Source: a virus
IMG/VR virus record: IMGVR_UViG_3300036774_000066
Span: 1-64,000 of that record
Length of the DNA stretch: 64,000 bases
Reading direction: 5' to 3' (one strand)
Shown here: positions 16,340 to 23,405 of the stretch, piece by piece
Layout of the letters: every line of letters starts with the position of its first letter
How positions within the stretch are numbered: the stretch's first letter is position 1
The notes under the pieces: model-generated
Seen by the model: the letters and a program-made list of their open reading frames with translations, nothing else
Database searches by the model: none
Told to the model about the DNA's origin: nothing
Made by a program: the position numbers and the translations under genes

Positions 16340-17542
16340 TTATGATAGATAAACCGTTATCTCATACCGTCCGGTATCATGCTTGTACCACGTAAGCACA
16401 AGCACACAATTGTCAATCTCACCTTGGGCATTTTTCAGGCTAATTGTGGTTCTTCCTTCTCGTCCAGTAATAAACCCTTCCCACTCATTACCATCCTCAT
16501 CAATAGGAATCACCCCTTCTTTCTTACAAGCATCAAAAATCTGCTTCAAAGGAAAGTCACTATGCAACTTTGTACTAAGATCACGAAGAGTATCATTTAT
16601 CCTTGACCTTATAGCAGGTCCAATGGTGTTCTTTTTTGCTGCTTCGTCAAGACCTTCTGTGATTTTGCTCTTTGCCAAAGCCTTCTTGAACAAGGTAGTA
16701 AAAGGCTCCCCTTCATAGTGATTGTCAATAGCCTTCTCTGGGCTAATACCTTTGTCAATATCCTTAATCACAAGGTCAATATTGACTGTTGTAAGCCTTA
16801 CCATGTTAGGATTATGATAGTATCTCGAACTCTTTAATGACTTTGCATAAAGTTTCTTGTCATAGTCATCCAAAGCAGCAACCAACACTTCTCGTACTTT
16901 CTTAGAATCAACACTCTCATGTATGGAACTCAAAAGATTTCTGAGATATGCAACCGCCTGAGTCAAAGGACCGTCAAAAATCTTCCTGCTTCCCTTAAAC
17001 AAAGCAACTGTACCGTCCGCTGCTGCCCTTGATCTCTCAATCGGAGTTACCTTATCAGAATATTTACTTACTAAATCGTCAAGCTCTTTGGAAGTATCCC
17101 AATTCTTAGCCTCAATTACTCTATTCCCCTTGCCCATCTTCACATCTCTTTTCTTTCTTTTTTCCTCTGGGTCAATGGAGTCGGTCGAAGGATAGTAAAA
17201 CATCTTCCCGGCTGGACCCACGGAAGCACTCGTTGTAAGCTCATAGAATCTTGCCAACAACGGACCCACGTACCTTTCATCTTTCTCTCCCCGCGCCTTC
17301 TCGAACGCAATTGGAGAGTAGTCATGCGCCTTCAGCCACGCTTTAGCCTCTGAGGGGCTAAATTTGTCCGCTGAGAAGCGAATAGAGGCCACGGCGGTCC
17401 TTCCCCCTCTCTCACCCTTCTTTGCCCTCAGACCGTACAAAACACTGATCCCCGGCTTAAACTCATCAGTTGCCCAACGATAGCCTTTGAACTTGGAATT
17501 GTCTATCTTAGCAGAATGATAATTCACGAATCCACGGGGCAT
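16340..17542 (-). CDS. 400-residue protein with internal RFYE motif
   Basis: Residues 50-80 (ASIRFSADKFSPSEAKAWL then KAHDY) match a short module, F-S-x-x-EAKAWLKEHGY, that I know from the start of several phage head proteases and head-associated proteins. LLARFYELTTS at 95-105 is the cluster tag in an internal place, so cleavage after E101 would remove the module. The remaining 300 residues are mostly helical, with a beta-rich end (CVLVLTWYKHDTGRYEITVYL). No Ser/His protease site can be named. Confidence 0.65.
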   Translation of the reverse strand: MPRGFVNYHSAKIDNSKFKGYRWATDEFKPGISVLYGLRAKKGERGGRTAVASIRFSADKFSPSEAKAWLKAHDYSPIAFEKARGEKDERYVGPLLARFYELTTSASVGPAGKMFYYPSTDSIDPEEKRKKRDVKMGKGNRVIEAKNWDTSKELDDLVSKYSDKVTPIERSRAAADGTVALFKGSRKIFDGPLTQAVAYLRNLLSSIHESVDSKKVREVLVAALDDYDKKLYAKSLKSSRYYHNPNMVRLTTVNIDLVIKDIDKGISPEKAIDNHYEGEPFTTLFKKALAKSKITEGLDEAAKKNTIGPAIRSRINDTLRDLSTKLHSDFPLKQIFDACKKEGVIPIDEDGNEWEGFITGREGRTTISLKNAQGEIDNCVLVLTWYKHDTGRYEITVYLS

Positions 17543-17553
17543 ACTTACCTCTT

Positions 17554-17823
17554 CTAATCCTTGTAGTAATATGCCTTAACAGGGCCAATACCGTTCCACT
17601 TTTTCTTCTCAACTTTCAAAACCCCAGAAGCAACCAACTTCTTCAGAACTGCAACTTGCTCCTTGTTCCACTGCCCAATATCGGGAATACCACGAAACTT
17701 ATCCCCAAGAAAAGTATAAACCTCACTAAAACCTTCCTCCCACTTATCCAAACCAACACCCCTCATCAAATTTACAACTTCAGAATTGTCACCTTCGTAC
17801 AGGTCAATCAGTAGATTTTTCAT
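17554..17823 (-). CDS. tagged protein, N-terminal DLYE
   Basis: An 89-residue protein starting MKNLLIDLYEGDN. The ATG at 17823 has GAGGAG 7 bases upstream; an earlier start has no such site. The body is helix-rich with WEEGFSEVYTFLGDKF and a C-terminal KVEKKKWNGIGPVKAYYYKD, like a small winged-helix or ribosomal-like fold, but this is only an impression. Confidence 0.7.
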   Translation of the reverse strand: MKNLLIDLYEGDNSEVVNLMRGVGLDKWEEGFSEVYTFLGDKFRGIPDIGQWNKEQVAVLKKLVASGVLKVEKKKWNGIGPVKAYYYKD

Positions 17824-17839
17824 TACACAACTCCTCAAG

Positions 17840-18058
17840 TTACTTACTGTTTATCTCATACTTCCCAGATTGCTTTTCTTGGTCAAGTTTCTCTTTTGTG
17901 ATGATCTTCTTGATTGACTTGCCGGAAATCGGAAACACATAAGTCACAGCGTATTTACCATCACTACGAGGATGATTGTTTATATAAAGAATAGAATTTC
18001 CTGTGGGAGCATCACCAAAACCCTCATACATTCTACAAAATAAACTCGCATGGAACAT
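17840..18058 (-). CDS. tagged protein, N-terminal RMYE
   Basis: A 72-residue protein starting MFHASLFCRMYEGFG, with AGAGGGG 5 bases before the ATG. The tag here has three extra residues before the SLFCRMYE core. The body (YAVTYVFPISGKSIKKI, then ITKEKLDQEKQSGKYEI) is a small beta sheet followed by a helix and strand, resembling the end of the protein at 15448-15852. Confidence 0.7.
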   Translation of the reverse strand: MFHASLFCRMYEGFGDAPTGNSILYINNHPRSDGKYAVTYVFPISGKSIKKIITKEKLDQEKQSGKYEINSK

Positions 18059-18059
18059 A

Positions 18060-18440
18060 CTAACCCCTCTGGTCTTTCCTTTTCATCATAATCTTCGCTG
18101 GCTGACATCTCTTACACATAGGAGTATTCATCTTACCCCAACCCACTACTTCTGTTCCTCCACACCGAGGACACGGCTCAAATTCCCCTTCAACCTTTTT
18201 CTCGTATATTCTACAAAGTAAACTCATATCCGACTGCTCTACTTTCTCAACCTTCGAGTTTACAAGTCTTAATTCTGTCATCGGAACATCAGGGGCCTCT
18301 TTGAAAACATAGTACCAATCTGACCCTATTGCATCCGTTGTCACCTTATCAACAGTAAGGACACCCTTCTTTACAGTATAGGGAAATAAGAGTCTGTCTC
18401 CTTTGTTATACAACGGCTTCTTTTTAGGGGCATCAACCAT
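18060..18440 (-). CDS. zinc-ribbon protein with internal RIYE tag
   Basis: A 126-residue protein from ATG 18440 (a TTG at 18470, overlapping the upstream stop, is also possible). Residues 1-70 form a small beta domain (YNKGDRLLFPYTVKKGVL). MSLLCRIYEKK at 72-82 is a complete cluster tag with its own ATG (at 18227), followed by a zinc ribbon (CPRCGG and CKRC). Either one fused protein is made and cut, or a 55-residue tagged zinc protein is also translated from the inner ATG. Confidence 0.65.
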   Translation of the reverse strand: MVDAPKKKPLYNKGDRLLFPYTVKKGVLTVDKVTTDAIGSDWYYVFKEAPDVPMTELRLVNSKVEKVEQSDMSLLCRIYEKKVEGEFEPCPRCGGTEVVGWGKMNTPMCKRCQPAKIMMKRKDQRG

Positions 18441-18466
18441 ATCCCCCCAAAGATTCTTAATCTTTA

Positions 18467-18781
18467 TCAAAAAGCCCCGTTCACCTTGTCATAATCTTCC
18501 GGGGAAAGTATCTTCTTTGCCTTCTCCATAGCCACAAGAGCAAACTCTTCTCTGGCTCTCTTTGCACCCTCAGACAAGTGACCCCAATAATCAGAAATTG
18601 TCTCTATTGCGTCAAGAGCCTTGACCATTTTTGCATCCTTCAAAATCTCCTTTGCCAAAATCTTCAGACTTTCCGTGTGAAAATTTTGGTCCGTAGCCTT
18701 TGCAATCTTCTTAACAACCGCGTCAACACTCAGACTCTTAGAAACTGCTTCGTTCAAAAACAAATCTGATTGATAGCTCAT
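18467..18781 (-). CDS. helical protein with degenerate tag
   Basis: A 104-residue protein. The start MSYQSDLFLNEAVSKSLSVD is nearly the same as that of the next upstream gene (MSRQSDLFLDEAVSKGLLVD), but the YE of the tag is replaced by AVV. The rest is all-helical with many Ala/Lys/Glu. It may be a paralogue that lost the cleavage site and stays uncut. Confidence 0.65.
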   Translation of the reverse strand: MSYQSDLFLNEAVSKSLSVDAVVKKIAKATDQNFHTESLKILAKEILKDAKMVKALDAIETISDYWGHLSEGAKRAREEFALVAMEKAKKILSPEDYDKVNGAF

Positions 18782-18822
18782 AAGAAATCTCCTACTTGTC
18801 CAATTTGAGAGTAGAAACCCAC

Positions 18823-19500
18823 TTAATCTTCATCATAGTCACTACGAAACTTTTTCTTCCTCTCATCCCAATAATCATTTATGTAGTCCTCAATATCATG
18901 CATAGCATCTGAAAAGTCAGGATCATCCACAGATTTCTGACTGCTCAACGCTTTCCTAATAAAAGCCTTCACTTTCTTCATATCTCCAAAATCTTTTACA
19001 AGCCTCTTCGCCACAGATTCATAATTCTGTAACCCATAAGAAGATTTTTTCATGTACTTATCTTCAATGGGCGTGTAAGACTCTTCTGACTTCTTTTTCT
19101 CTGCCTTCTCAACATAGCTATCTATAAAAGAAACAATTTTCTTTACAGCAGATAACAAGTCCTCTTGGGTAAAAGAGATGTTATCTATTTCCTTCAGGGC
19201 ACCTTTCCCTGAATCTTCTATGATACAGTTAATCCTAAAAGTATCTTCCTTCGGTTTATGTTCAGTTGTGCTATGAACTACCAAATCCCAATCAAACCTA
19301 ATTCTCCACTTACCCTTTGTAGCGTCAGGTCTACCTCCCCAACTACTTGAATTAACTTTCCAACCAAGACCCTTCAAATAATCAAAGGACGGCTTTAAGT
19401 AAGGAAGAATAGTACGTTTATCATCCTTTACCTCATACAAATCAACCAAAAGACCCTTAGAAACTGCTTCGTCTAAAAACAAATCTGATTGACGGCTCAT
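18823..19500 (-). CDS. tagged protein with extended N terminus
   Basis: A 225-residue protein. The tag LLVDLYE is at 17-23, after a 16-residue lead shared with the 18467-18781 protein. The body has an alpha/beta region (KWRIRFDWDLVVHSTTE, then FRINCIIEDSG), a helical segment, and a charged C terminus (IEDYINDYWDERKKKFRSD). No family is recognised. Confidence 0.7.
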   Translation of the reverse strand: MSRQSDLFLDEAVSKGLLVDLYEVKDDKRTILPYLKPSFDYLKGLGWKVNSSSWGGRPDATKGKWRIRFDWDLVVHSTTEHKPKEDTFRINCIIEDSGKGALKEIDNISFTQEDLLSAVKKIVSFIDSYVEKAEKKKSEESYTPIEDKYMKKSSYGLQNYESVAKRLVKDFGDMKKVKAFIRKALSSQKSVDDPDFSDAMHDIEDYINDYWDERKKKFRSDYDED

Positions 19501-19516
19501 ACAGAACTCCTCATGC

Positions 19517-19723
19517 TTATTTTGAAAGCATTGCTTGTATCTCTTTTGCTGACATCAGGGTTACTTTACCCTTCCCGATAACATTGTAATGCGTCTCTCC
19601 ATCAATAACCTGAGAAGAACTAAAGTCAATCTTCATTCCACGCTTCTGCAACAAATCTTGAGCCTTATCAAGAGTCAGCCGTGAGCGAGGACCAACCTCA
19701 TAAATTTTCCTAAGTAAACTCAC
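19517..19723 (-). CDS. tagged protein, N-terminal KIYE (GTG start)
   Basis: A 68-residue protein. GTG at 19723 gives MSLLRKIYEVGPRSR, which matches the family exactly; the longer open frame upstream would bury the tag. The body (LDKAQDLLQKRGMKIDFSSS, then THYNVIGKGKVTLMSAKEI) looks like a small alpha-beta domain similar to the next gene, where IIPKGKKKMI and SSDQLAQWV occupy matching places. Confidence 0.7.
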   Translation of the reverse strand: MSLLRKIYEVGPRSRLTLDKAQDLLQKRGMKIDFSSSQVIDGETHYNVIGKGKVTLMSAKEIQAMLSK

Positions 19724-19724
19724 C

Positions 19725-20003
19725 CTATTTATCCAGTTTGAGAGTGGAAACCCACTGCGCCAACTGGTCACTACTCATAAGGGGAGAACTCTTTATCATC
19801 TTCTTCTTTCCCTTTGGAATTATCTTATATCCAGGGGCACCAGCAGCATCTACAGGCTTAATCATGAATGCATTTCCAGCATCCGTCTTTACATTCACAC
19901 TCTTATATGACATAAGAGCATCAAATATCTCTGCGGCATCACCAGACAAATCATAGTCTTTTGCAGTAGGTCTTGACTCGTACATTTTCCTAAGTAAACT
20001 CAT
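19725..20003 (-). CDS. tagged protein, N-terminal KMYE
   Basis: A 92-residue protein starting MSLLRKMYESRP, with AGGAGGT 5 bases before ATG 20003. The body has SGDAAEIFDALMSYKSVNVK, a strand pair around GNAFMIKPVD and YKIIPKGKKKMIKS, and an end SSDQLAQWVSTLKLDK. It is probably a paralogue of the protein at 19517-19723. The function is unknown. Confidence 0.7.
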   Translation of the reverse strand: MSLLRKMYESRPTAKDYDLSGDAAEIFDALMSYKSVNVKTDAGNAFMIKPVDAAGAPGYKIIPKGKKKMIKSSPLMSSDQLAQWVSTLKLDK

Positions 20004-20013
20004 TACGCACCTC

Positions 20014-20301
20014 CTACGCCATAGCCACAGCCGCGCCTCTTCTTGCCCTTGCATCTGCAAATTCCTGACGCATATCAGCTAACCGTGTCTTAGCCTCATC
20101 ATAACTTCTTGCCAAAAAGGTAGACTTTGTTATTCTATCTGTAAACGTAAATTGCTTTAGGTCTTCCCACCAGCCATTGAAAATAACACCCAACTTATCA
20201 GCAATACTCTTTCCTTGCTTCCTAAGATCATCAGGAAGAAGGGACTCCTCAATAAACCCAAAGTCAGTACCCGTCTCGTACATATCCCTAAGTAAAGTCA
20301 T
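20014..20301 (-). CDS. tagged protein, N-terminal DMYE
   Basis: A 95-residue protein starting MTLLRDMYETGTD at ATG 20301 with GGAAAG upstream, overlapping the end of the preceding tagged gene by 14 bases. The body contains LGVIFNGWWEDLKQFTFTDR and a basic Ala/Arg helix at the C terminus (QEFADARARRGAAVAMA). The function is unknown. Confidence 0.7.
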   Translation of the reverse strand: MTLLRDMYETGTDFGFIEESLLPDDLRKQGKSIADKLGVIFNGWWEDLKQFTFTDRITKSTFLARSYDEAKTRLADMRQEFADARARRGAAVAMA

Positions 20302-20956
20302 ACACTTTCCATTCAGGATTTTTGCCTTCAAAATCAGTAACCAACCTTATTTTTCTCCAATCCCCACGCCTTGAAATATTGTTCGCTTCAATCACAATTC
20401 CTTTAGGGTCACGAGGAGTTAGCTTCTTAGGCTCCACAGTCACGTAGTAACTAACAGTCTCAGAATCTTTATTGTGCGGAATAGTCTGTGATTTTCCAAT
20501 AGATAGTATCTTATCCCATTTACTCTTTATTATTGGTAAAGCATATTTTAGTAGATCAACCATCACTTTCTTTACTTGTGAAACTGACAACGGCTCATAC
20601 TGTTCCACCGTTGTCTTCCCATACGGCGCATACGCCGATCCACCAAGCCCCACTGACGTTGTACCTGTTCCCACAAACCCACTCTTTTGTTTGTCTGCTT
20701 GACTATAATCAAATCCGGCAACTTTCTTAGAAAAATCTGTTCTTTTTCCATCACTATAAGCCGAAACTATCTTCCCATCCTTACCTCTTGCCGAAGAAAC
20801 AGCATACGTCCCATCCTGAAACTCATAGACATAAACATCCTTAACAAAACCAACACTTGACTCCCTTGCCTTAGAATCAGCATCGTTCTTATTCTTGAAT
20901 CCTGTCAAGAACAATTCAGAACCAGCAGCCTCGTATATGTCAACAAGAACACCCAA
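20288..20956 (-). CDS. tagged protein, N-terminal DIYE (TTG start)
   Basis: A 222-residue protein. TTG at 20956 has AGGAG 8 bases upstream and gives MGVLVDIYEAAGS. The longer open frame to 20998 overlaps a terminator-like hairpin (20978-21005), so the internal TTG is the better start. The body has YVYEFQDGTYAVSSARGKDG, a Gly-rich loop (FVGTGTTSVGLGGSAYAPYG), a helical stretch, and a beta-rich C terminus (SYYVTVEPKKL). No family is recognised. Confidence 0.7.
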   Translation of the reverse strand: MGVLVDIYEAAGSELFLTGFKNKNDADSKARESSVGFVKDVYVYEFQDGTYAVSSARGKDGKIVSAYSDGKRTDFSKKVAGFDYSQADKQKSGFVGTGTTSVGLGGSAYAPYGKTTVEQYEPLSVSQVKKVMVDLLKYALPIIKSKWDKILSIGKSQTIPHNKDSETVSYYVTVEPKKLTPRDPKGIVIEANNISRRGDWRKIRLVTDFEGKNPEWKVYDFT

Positions 20957-20975
20957 ACTATCTTTCTCCTGTTTG

Positions 20976-21005
20976 AAAAGCAGGGCACGTCTCCGCACCC
21001 TGCTT
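20976..21005 (-). terminator. terminator-like hairpin
   Basis: On the minus strand AAGCAGGG pairs with CCCTGCTT (8 bp) around a 12-base loop and is followed by a short T tract (CTTTTC). It lies between the gene at 21045-21257 and the tagged gene that starts at 20956. The T tract is weak, so termination may be partial. Confidence 0.6.
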
Positions 21006-21044
21006 CAATATCCCCCTTGCCCGGAACCTTATTGCCCCAGACAG

Positions 21045-21257
21045 TTACGGATTGATCTTGATTGCACCTGACGCAGCTATCGCAGCCTGCAAGGTATTCA
21101 TAGCATCCGTTACGTCAGAAGCCAATCCCTGCACCGCGCCAAGAGTCAACGTGCTGATCGAAACAGTCACCATGTCAACCCCAACAGCACTGTCAATCAA
21201 CTGTGTCTTGGTGTAATCATTCGCTTCCTTGACACTCGGGTATAGTCCTCCAGCCAT
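21045..21257 (-). CDS. hypothetical small protein
   Basis: A 70-residue protein with AGGAGG 5 bases before the ATG. It is Ala/Val/Thr/Asp rich with a long hydrophilic helix (VQGLASDVTDAMNTLQAAIA) and no tag. The composition resembles small virion or scaffold-like proteins. The strong ribosome site and the terminator behind it suggest separate, possibly high, expression. Confidence 0.65.
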   Translation of the reverse strand: MAGGLYPSVKEANDYTKTQLIDSAVGVDMVTVSISTLTLGAVQGLASDVTDAMNTLQAAIAASGAIKINP

Positions 21258-21278
21258 AGAAGCCTCCTCAGTTAAAGT

Positions 21279-21671
21279 TTACTTTGGCTCAATCTCTTCC
21301 CATTCCCCAGACTTCTTCAAGGCATCCATAACTGATCTTGCTTTCGCAGACAGTTTTGGGTTTTGCTTTACATTCCAACGCTCTATGTTCATTATGGCTT
21401 TCGCCATTGCAGACTTCCCCTTACTCTTAGCAATCTTGATGAAATGGGAAACCAAATCCTTCACACCCCACTCATCCCATGCACCATCCGGCAACTCAGT
21501 AATACCCGGATGTTTTGACTTAACCATTACCTTCTCAGAAAGAGTAGGCTCTTCTGAAAGATCAAACTTTCCCCAAACATCAACAAGAGAATCAAGACAC
21601 TCAAGAAGTTTCTTGATGTAACCAGAGCCACACTCTCGAATTACTTTTGCTCTTGTAGAAAATCGGGACAT
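21279..21671 (-). CDS. hypothetical helical protein
   Basis: A 130-residue protein starting MSRFSTRAKVIRECG. It is Lys/Ser/Glu rich, with DGAWDEWGVKDLVSHFIKIA near 63-82 and a basic helical region (AKAIMNIERWNVKQNPKLS). GGACAGGA lies before the ATG. It has no tag, although it is inside the tag cluster. Confidence 0.65.
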   Translation of the reverse strand: MSRFSTRAKVIRECGSGYIKKLLECLDSLVDVWGKFDLSEEPTLSEKVMVKSKHPGITELPDGAWDEWGVKDLVSHFIKIAKSKGKSAMAKAIMNIERWNVKQNPKLSAKARSVMDALKKSGEWEEIEPK

Positions 21672-21689
21672 AACACTTTCCTGTCCTGC

Positions 21690-21742
21690 AAATATAAAAA
21701 TAGGCTACCAAGGAATTGCACAAAGTCAACTCCTTAATAGCC
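21690..21742 (-). terminator. intrinsic terminator after the acidic tagged gene
   Basis: On the minus strand GGCTA-TT-AAGGA pairs with TCCTT-GG-TAGCC (two 5-bp stems with a small internal loop) and is followed by TATTTTTATATTT. It lies just past the stop at 21756. Confidence 0.7.
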
Positions 21743-21755
21743 CAAAACCACCTCC

Positions 21756-22232
21756 CTAATCCTTGTCGTCTTCCCCGCCCTCATCGTCTTCCCCGCCCTC
21801 ATCGTCTTCCCCGCCCTCATCGTCAGAACCTTCCCCTGCTGTCCAATCCACATACTTCCCCATCATCTCAACTGCGGCAGCTTCGACCTCTTCAATCGTT
21901 TCAACGCTTACGCCCTCGTCAACATCATCTCCAGAGTTTGCATCAACAGCGTAAACGTCAACTGCCCCTTCATACGCTTCAATGATGATGGAAATATCCT
22001 CAGACGAATCTGAGAACAGCACCAAGAAAGGCTCTTCCCCGTCATCGCGATCCCCAACAGACCAACCATTTTCAGTAGCCAAACCTTCCGCTTTGTCAAA
22101 CCACTCTACCAAAGCATCGGCCTCAAGCTGCTCACATACGCCCTCTTTGGGTTTCTTCTTTTTCGCTTCGTCAAGAATGTCAGAAGGTTGCCCTCCTGCA
22201 TCCTCGTATATATCAGAAAACAAGGATGACAT
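21756..22232 (-). CDS. acidic tagged protein, N-terminal DIYE
   Basis: A 158-residue protein starting MSSLFSDIYEDAGG, with GGAGG before ATG 22232. A basic AKKKKPKEG patch follows at about 23-31, then a mostly acidic alpha/beta body (PFLVLFSDSSEDISIIIEAY) and a C-terminal run of DEGGED repeats (three exact 18-bp units at 21766-21819). The strong negative charge suggests a DNA mimic or a binder of basic proteins. It is followed by a terminator. Confidence 0.7.
   Translation of the reverse strand: MSSLFSDIYEDAGGQPSDILDEAKKKKPKEGVCEQLEADALVEWFDKAEGLATENGWSVGDRDDGEEPFLVLFSDSSEDISIIIEAYEGAVDVYAVDANSGDDVDEGVSVETIEEVEAAAVEMMGKYVDWTAGEGSDDEGGEDDEGGEDDEGGEDDKD
21766..21819 (-). repeat. three 18-bp tandem repeats encoding DEGGED
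   Basis: Three identical 18-bp units (tcgtcttccccgccctca on the plus strand) follow each other without interruption at the 3' end of the acidic tagged gene and keep frame. Confidence 0.9.
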
Positions 22233-22258
22233 AACTTCCTCCGTTGGCAGATTTTGAG

Positions 22259-22621
22259 TCAGGTGAGAGTAGAATTTTCCTTCAACCACACTAACGCTTT
22301 ACCGGGGGAGACAGTCATCATTTCCTGAAACTTGCGTGCAAACTCTTCTATCCCAATATCTTTAGGGGCAACATGAAAAGAACGGCCACTTACCTTCCAA
22401 AGTAAATGACCGTCCTGAATCTCCATGCCCGCAAGGGAAAGTCCCTCTGCTTCAGCAATCTCTTTTGTTAATCCTCTGATAGCTTCGTACCATTCGTTAG
22501 AAATTTGTCCTGTTTCTCTCTCAAGAAATAGACAAATTTCGCGAACGATCCATGAGTCATCATTGGCTTTTGGATTGCCTTTACGGGATGCAATGATCGT
22601 TGCACGCTTGGACAGGTTCAC
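22259..22621 (-). CDS. hypothetical protein
   Basis: A 120-residue protein. GTG at 22621 is chosen because GGGAG lies 6 bases upstream and because the frame further upstream runs through a perfect 14-bp hairpin; a TTG at 22666 is the alternative. The protein has a Trp/Glu-rich helical region (DDSWIVREICLFLERETG, then NEWYEAIRGLTKEIAEAEG) and a small beta part (GHLLWKVSGRSFHV). It has no tag and no recognised family. Confidence 0.55.
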   Translation of the reverse strand: MNLSKRATIIASRKGNPKANDDSWIVREICLFLERETGQISNEWYEAIRGLTKEIAEAEGLSLAGMEIQDGHLLWKVSGRSFHVAPKDIGIEEFARKFQEMMTVSPGKALVWLKENSTLT

Positions 22622-22640
22622 AACTCTCTCCCAAACGAGG

Positions 22641-22676
22641 TGAAGGGAACTTGAACCGTCGCTCAAGTTCCCTTCA
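22641..22676. other. perfect 14-bp inverted repeat between genes
   Basis: TGAAGGGAACTTGA at 22641-22654 and its exact complement at 22663-22676 flank an 8-base loop. No T tract follows on either strand, so it may be an RNA processing or stability element, or a weak terminator, rather than a classical one. Confidence 0.75.
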
Positions 22677-22685
22677 TGTTCCTAA

Positions 22686-23372
22686 TCAGTCTTCGCTACC
22701 TTCACCGCTCTCACTGCCAACTTCTTCAGCAACTTCGTCAAGATACTCACAGTACGAGTCAAGATACTCCTCGTCCCGTTCGTCAATCTTTCCCTTCTTG
22801 TCACCTTCACGCGCCATTACAGACTCAACAACCTGCATAACAGGGGCAATATCGTTCAGGACAATTGCGTACAACTCGTCACTCTCCAAACCATCAGCGA
22901 CACACTCATTGAGGTGAACCATCAGGTTATCCTTGATGTCCTGATAGCCCTCATCCGTGAGTACCATGCTCTCAGCAGACATAACATCTTCCAAAACCGA
23001 TCTTACCTTGTCAATTGCACTCTCGCCATAACGACGTTTGCGGGTCTTCAGGGCACGCTTCGCCCGGAGACGCAGCTTGGACTTCGGAGTACGCCGCATT
23101 GCCTTCTTCACTGCACGCGCAAGAGCACGGCTCTTGTAAATGCCACGCCCACGACGACGAGCAGCAAGACGACGCTTCCGACGCTCAGAGGCAGTCGGCT
23201 TACGCCCCAACGCCTCATCCAGACCGTCCGACCCTTCATCCATCCGGCCCGCGCCTGCATCCGCTCCTGCACCCGCTCCTACACCCACACCCGCGCCTGC
23301 ATCCACACCCGCGCCCGCGCGTGCATTGGCAAGGGACTCAAGAATCGCGGCTTCCGTAGACTTTCCACTCAT
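22686..23372 (-). CDS. tripartite protein: Ala/Gly-rich, very basic middle, acidic tail
   Basis: A 228-residue protein from ATG 23372 (GGAGG 8 bases upstream). Residues 18-42 are almost only Ala, Gly, Val and Asp. Residues 57-115 are strongly basic with many Arg/Lys (RRKRRLAARRRGRG, AKRALKTRKRR), like histone-tail or protamine sequences. From about 120 the chain is helical and acidic, ending in a Ser/Glu/Gly tail. The basic part would bind DNA. It may be a scaffold-like or genome-condensing internal protein. Confidence 0.65.
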   Translation of the reverse strand: MSGKSTEAAILESLANARAGAGVDAGAGVGVGAGAGADAGAGRMDEGSDGLDEALGRKPTASERRKRRLAARRRGRGIYKSRALARAVKKAMRRTPKSKLRLRAKRALKTRKRRYGESAIDKVRSVLEDVMSAESMVLTDEGYQDIKDNLMVHLNECVADGLESDELYAIVLNDIAPVMQVVESVMAREGDKKGKIDERDEEYLDSYCEYLDEVAEEVGSESGEGSED

Positions 23373-23405
23373 ACAAGTATCCTCCATGAAAAGGGTTTTT
23401 GAAAA

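Noticed and set aside
16340-17542. Prohead protease
   Set aside because: It contains a module often found in phage proteases, but no Ser/His catalytic pattern could be located.
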